Positions 5,081 through 5,104 of a stretch of DNA of 5,104 nucleotides are shown here, piece by piece; position 1 is the stretch's first letter; the number at the start of each line of letters is the position of its first letter. Below the pieces are notes generated by a model that saw nothing but the letters and a program-made list of their open reading frames with translations, ran no database searches and was not told where the DNA came from. Location of the stretch: assembly GCA_002504495.1 (NCBI GenBank), contig DATC01000019.1:1-5104 (forward strand), in the 5' to 3' direction. The translations under genes were made by a program, and so were the position numbers. The DNA is from Methanomassiliicoccaceae archaeon UBA537. Its GTDB lineage: Archaea; Thermoplasmatota; Thermoplasmata; Methanomassiliicoccales; Methanomethylophilaceae.

Positions 5081-5104
5081 GCGCGCGCATGGGGTGGTCG
5101 ATTT

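Noticed and set aside
4959..5103. A second minus-strand frame open from the right edge to a TAA 9 nt before RaSEA, possibly the end of an upstream gene.
   Set aside because: It uses rare codons (TTA TTA, CGA, AGA), low-complexity residues and a TAA stop, unlike every other gene here. About 48 open codons are expected by chance, and promoter-like elements lie within it.

Overview
The window reads as a piece of an archaeal chromosome. All convincing genes lie on the minus strand. The left two thirds hold the head of the archaeal S10-type ribosomal protein cluster in its classical order (read right to left): L3, L4, L23, L2, S19 and the first 41 codons of L22, which runs off the left edge. Archaeal-type proteins (332-aa L3 starting MPQRRRPQRG, L2 starting MGKRLIPQRR), a radical SAM enzyme of archaeosine synthesis, TATA-like boxes and Shine-Dalgarno sequences resembling AGGAGGTGAT all point to Archaea. 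G+C-rich codon choice and a DUF5611-type gene suggest a euryarchaeote of the Thermoplasmata/Methanomassiliicoccales kind. That lineage is an inference, not something the window proves.

Layout from right to left: a 151-nt non-coding edge (4954-5104) with a candidate promoter facing each way; RaSEA (3961-4953); a 108-aa DUF5611-type protein (3630-3956) translationally coupled to it; a 264-nt intergenic region (3366-3629) with a pyrimidine-rich terminator-like tract, an inverted repeat carrying TATA-like boxes, and a string of small perfect hairpins ending 4 nt before the L3 ribosome binding site; then L3, L4, L23, L2, S19 and L22, with junctions ranging from a 4-nt overlap to a 12-nt gap.

The six ribosomal genes encode large- and small-subunit proteins that assemble onto rRNA, and their tight packing implies one polycistronic mRNA. 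RaSEA acts in tRNA modification (archaeosine at position 15), so the whole window serves translation. The most notable points are the potentially structured L3 leader, the coupling of an uncharacterised small protein to RaSEA, and the exclusive use of TGA stops, some of them lying inside the next gene's Shine-Dalgarno sequence. No mobile element, CRISPR array, tRNA or rRNA was seen, and I did not find a clearly new system.
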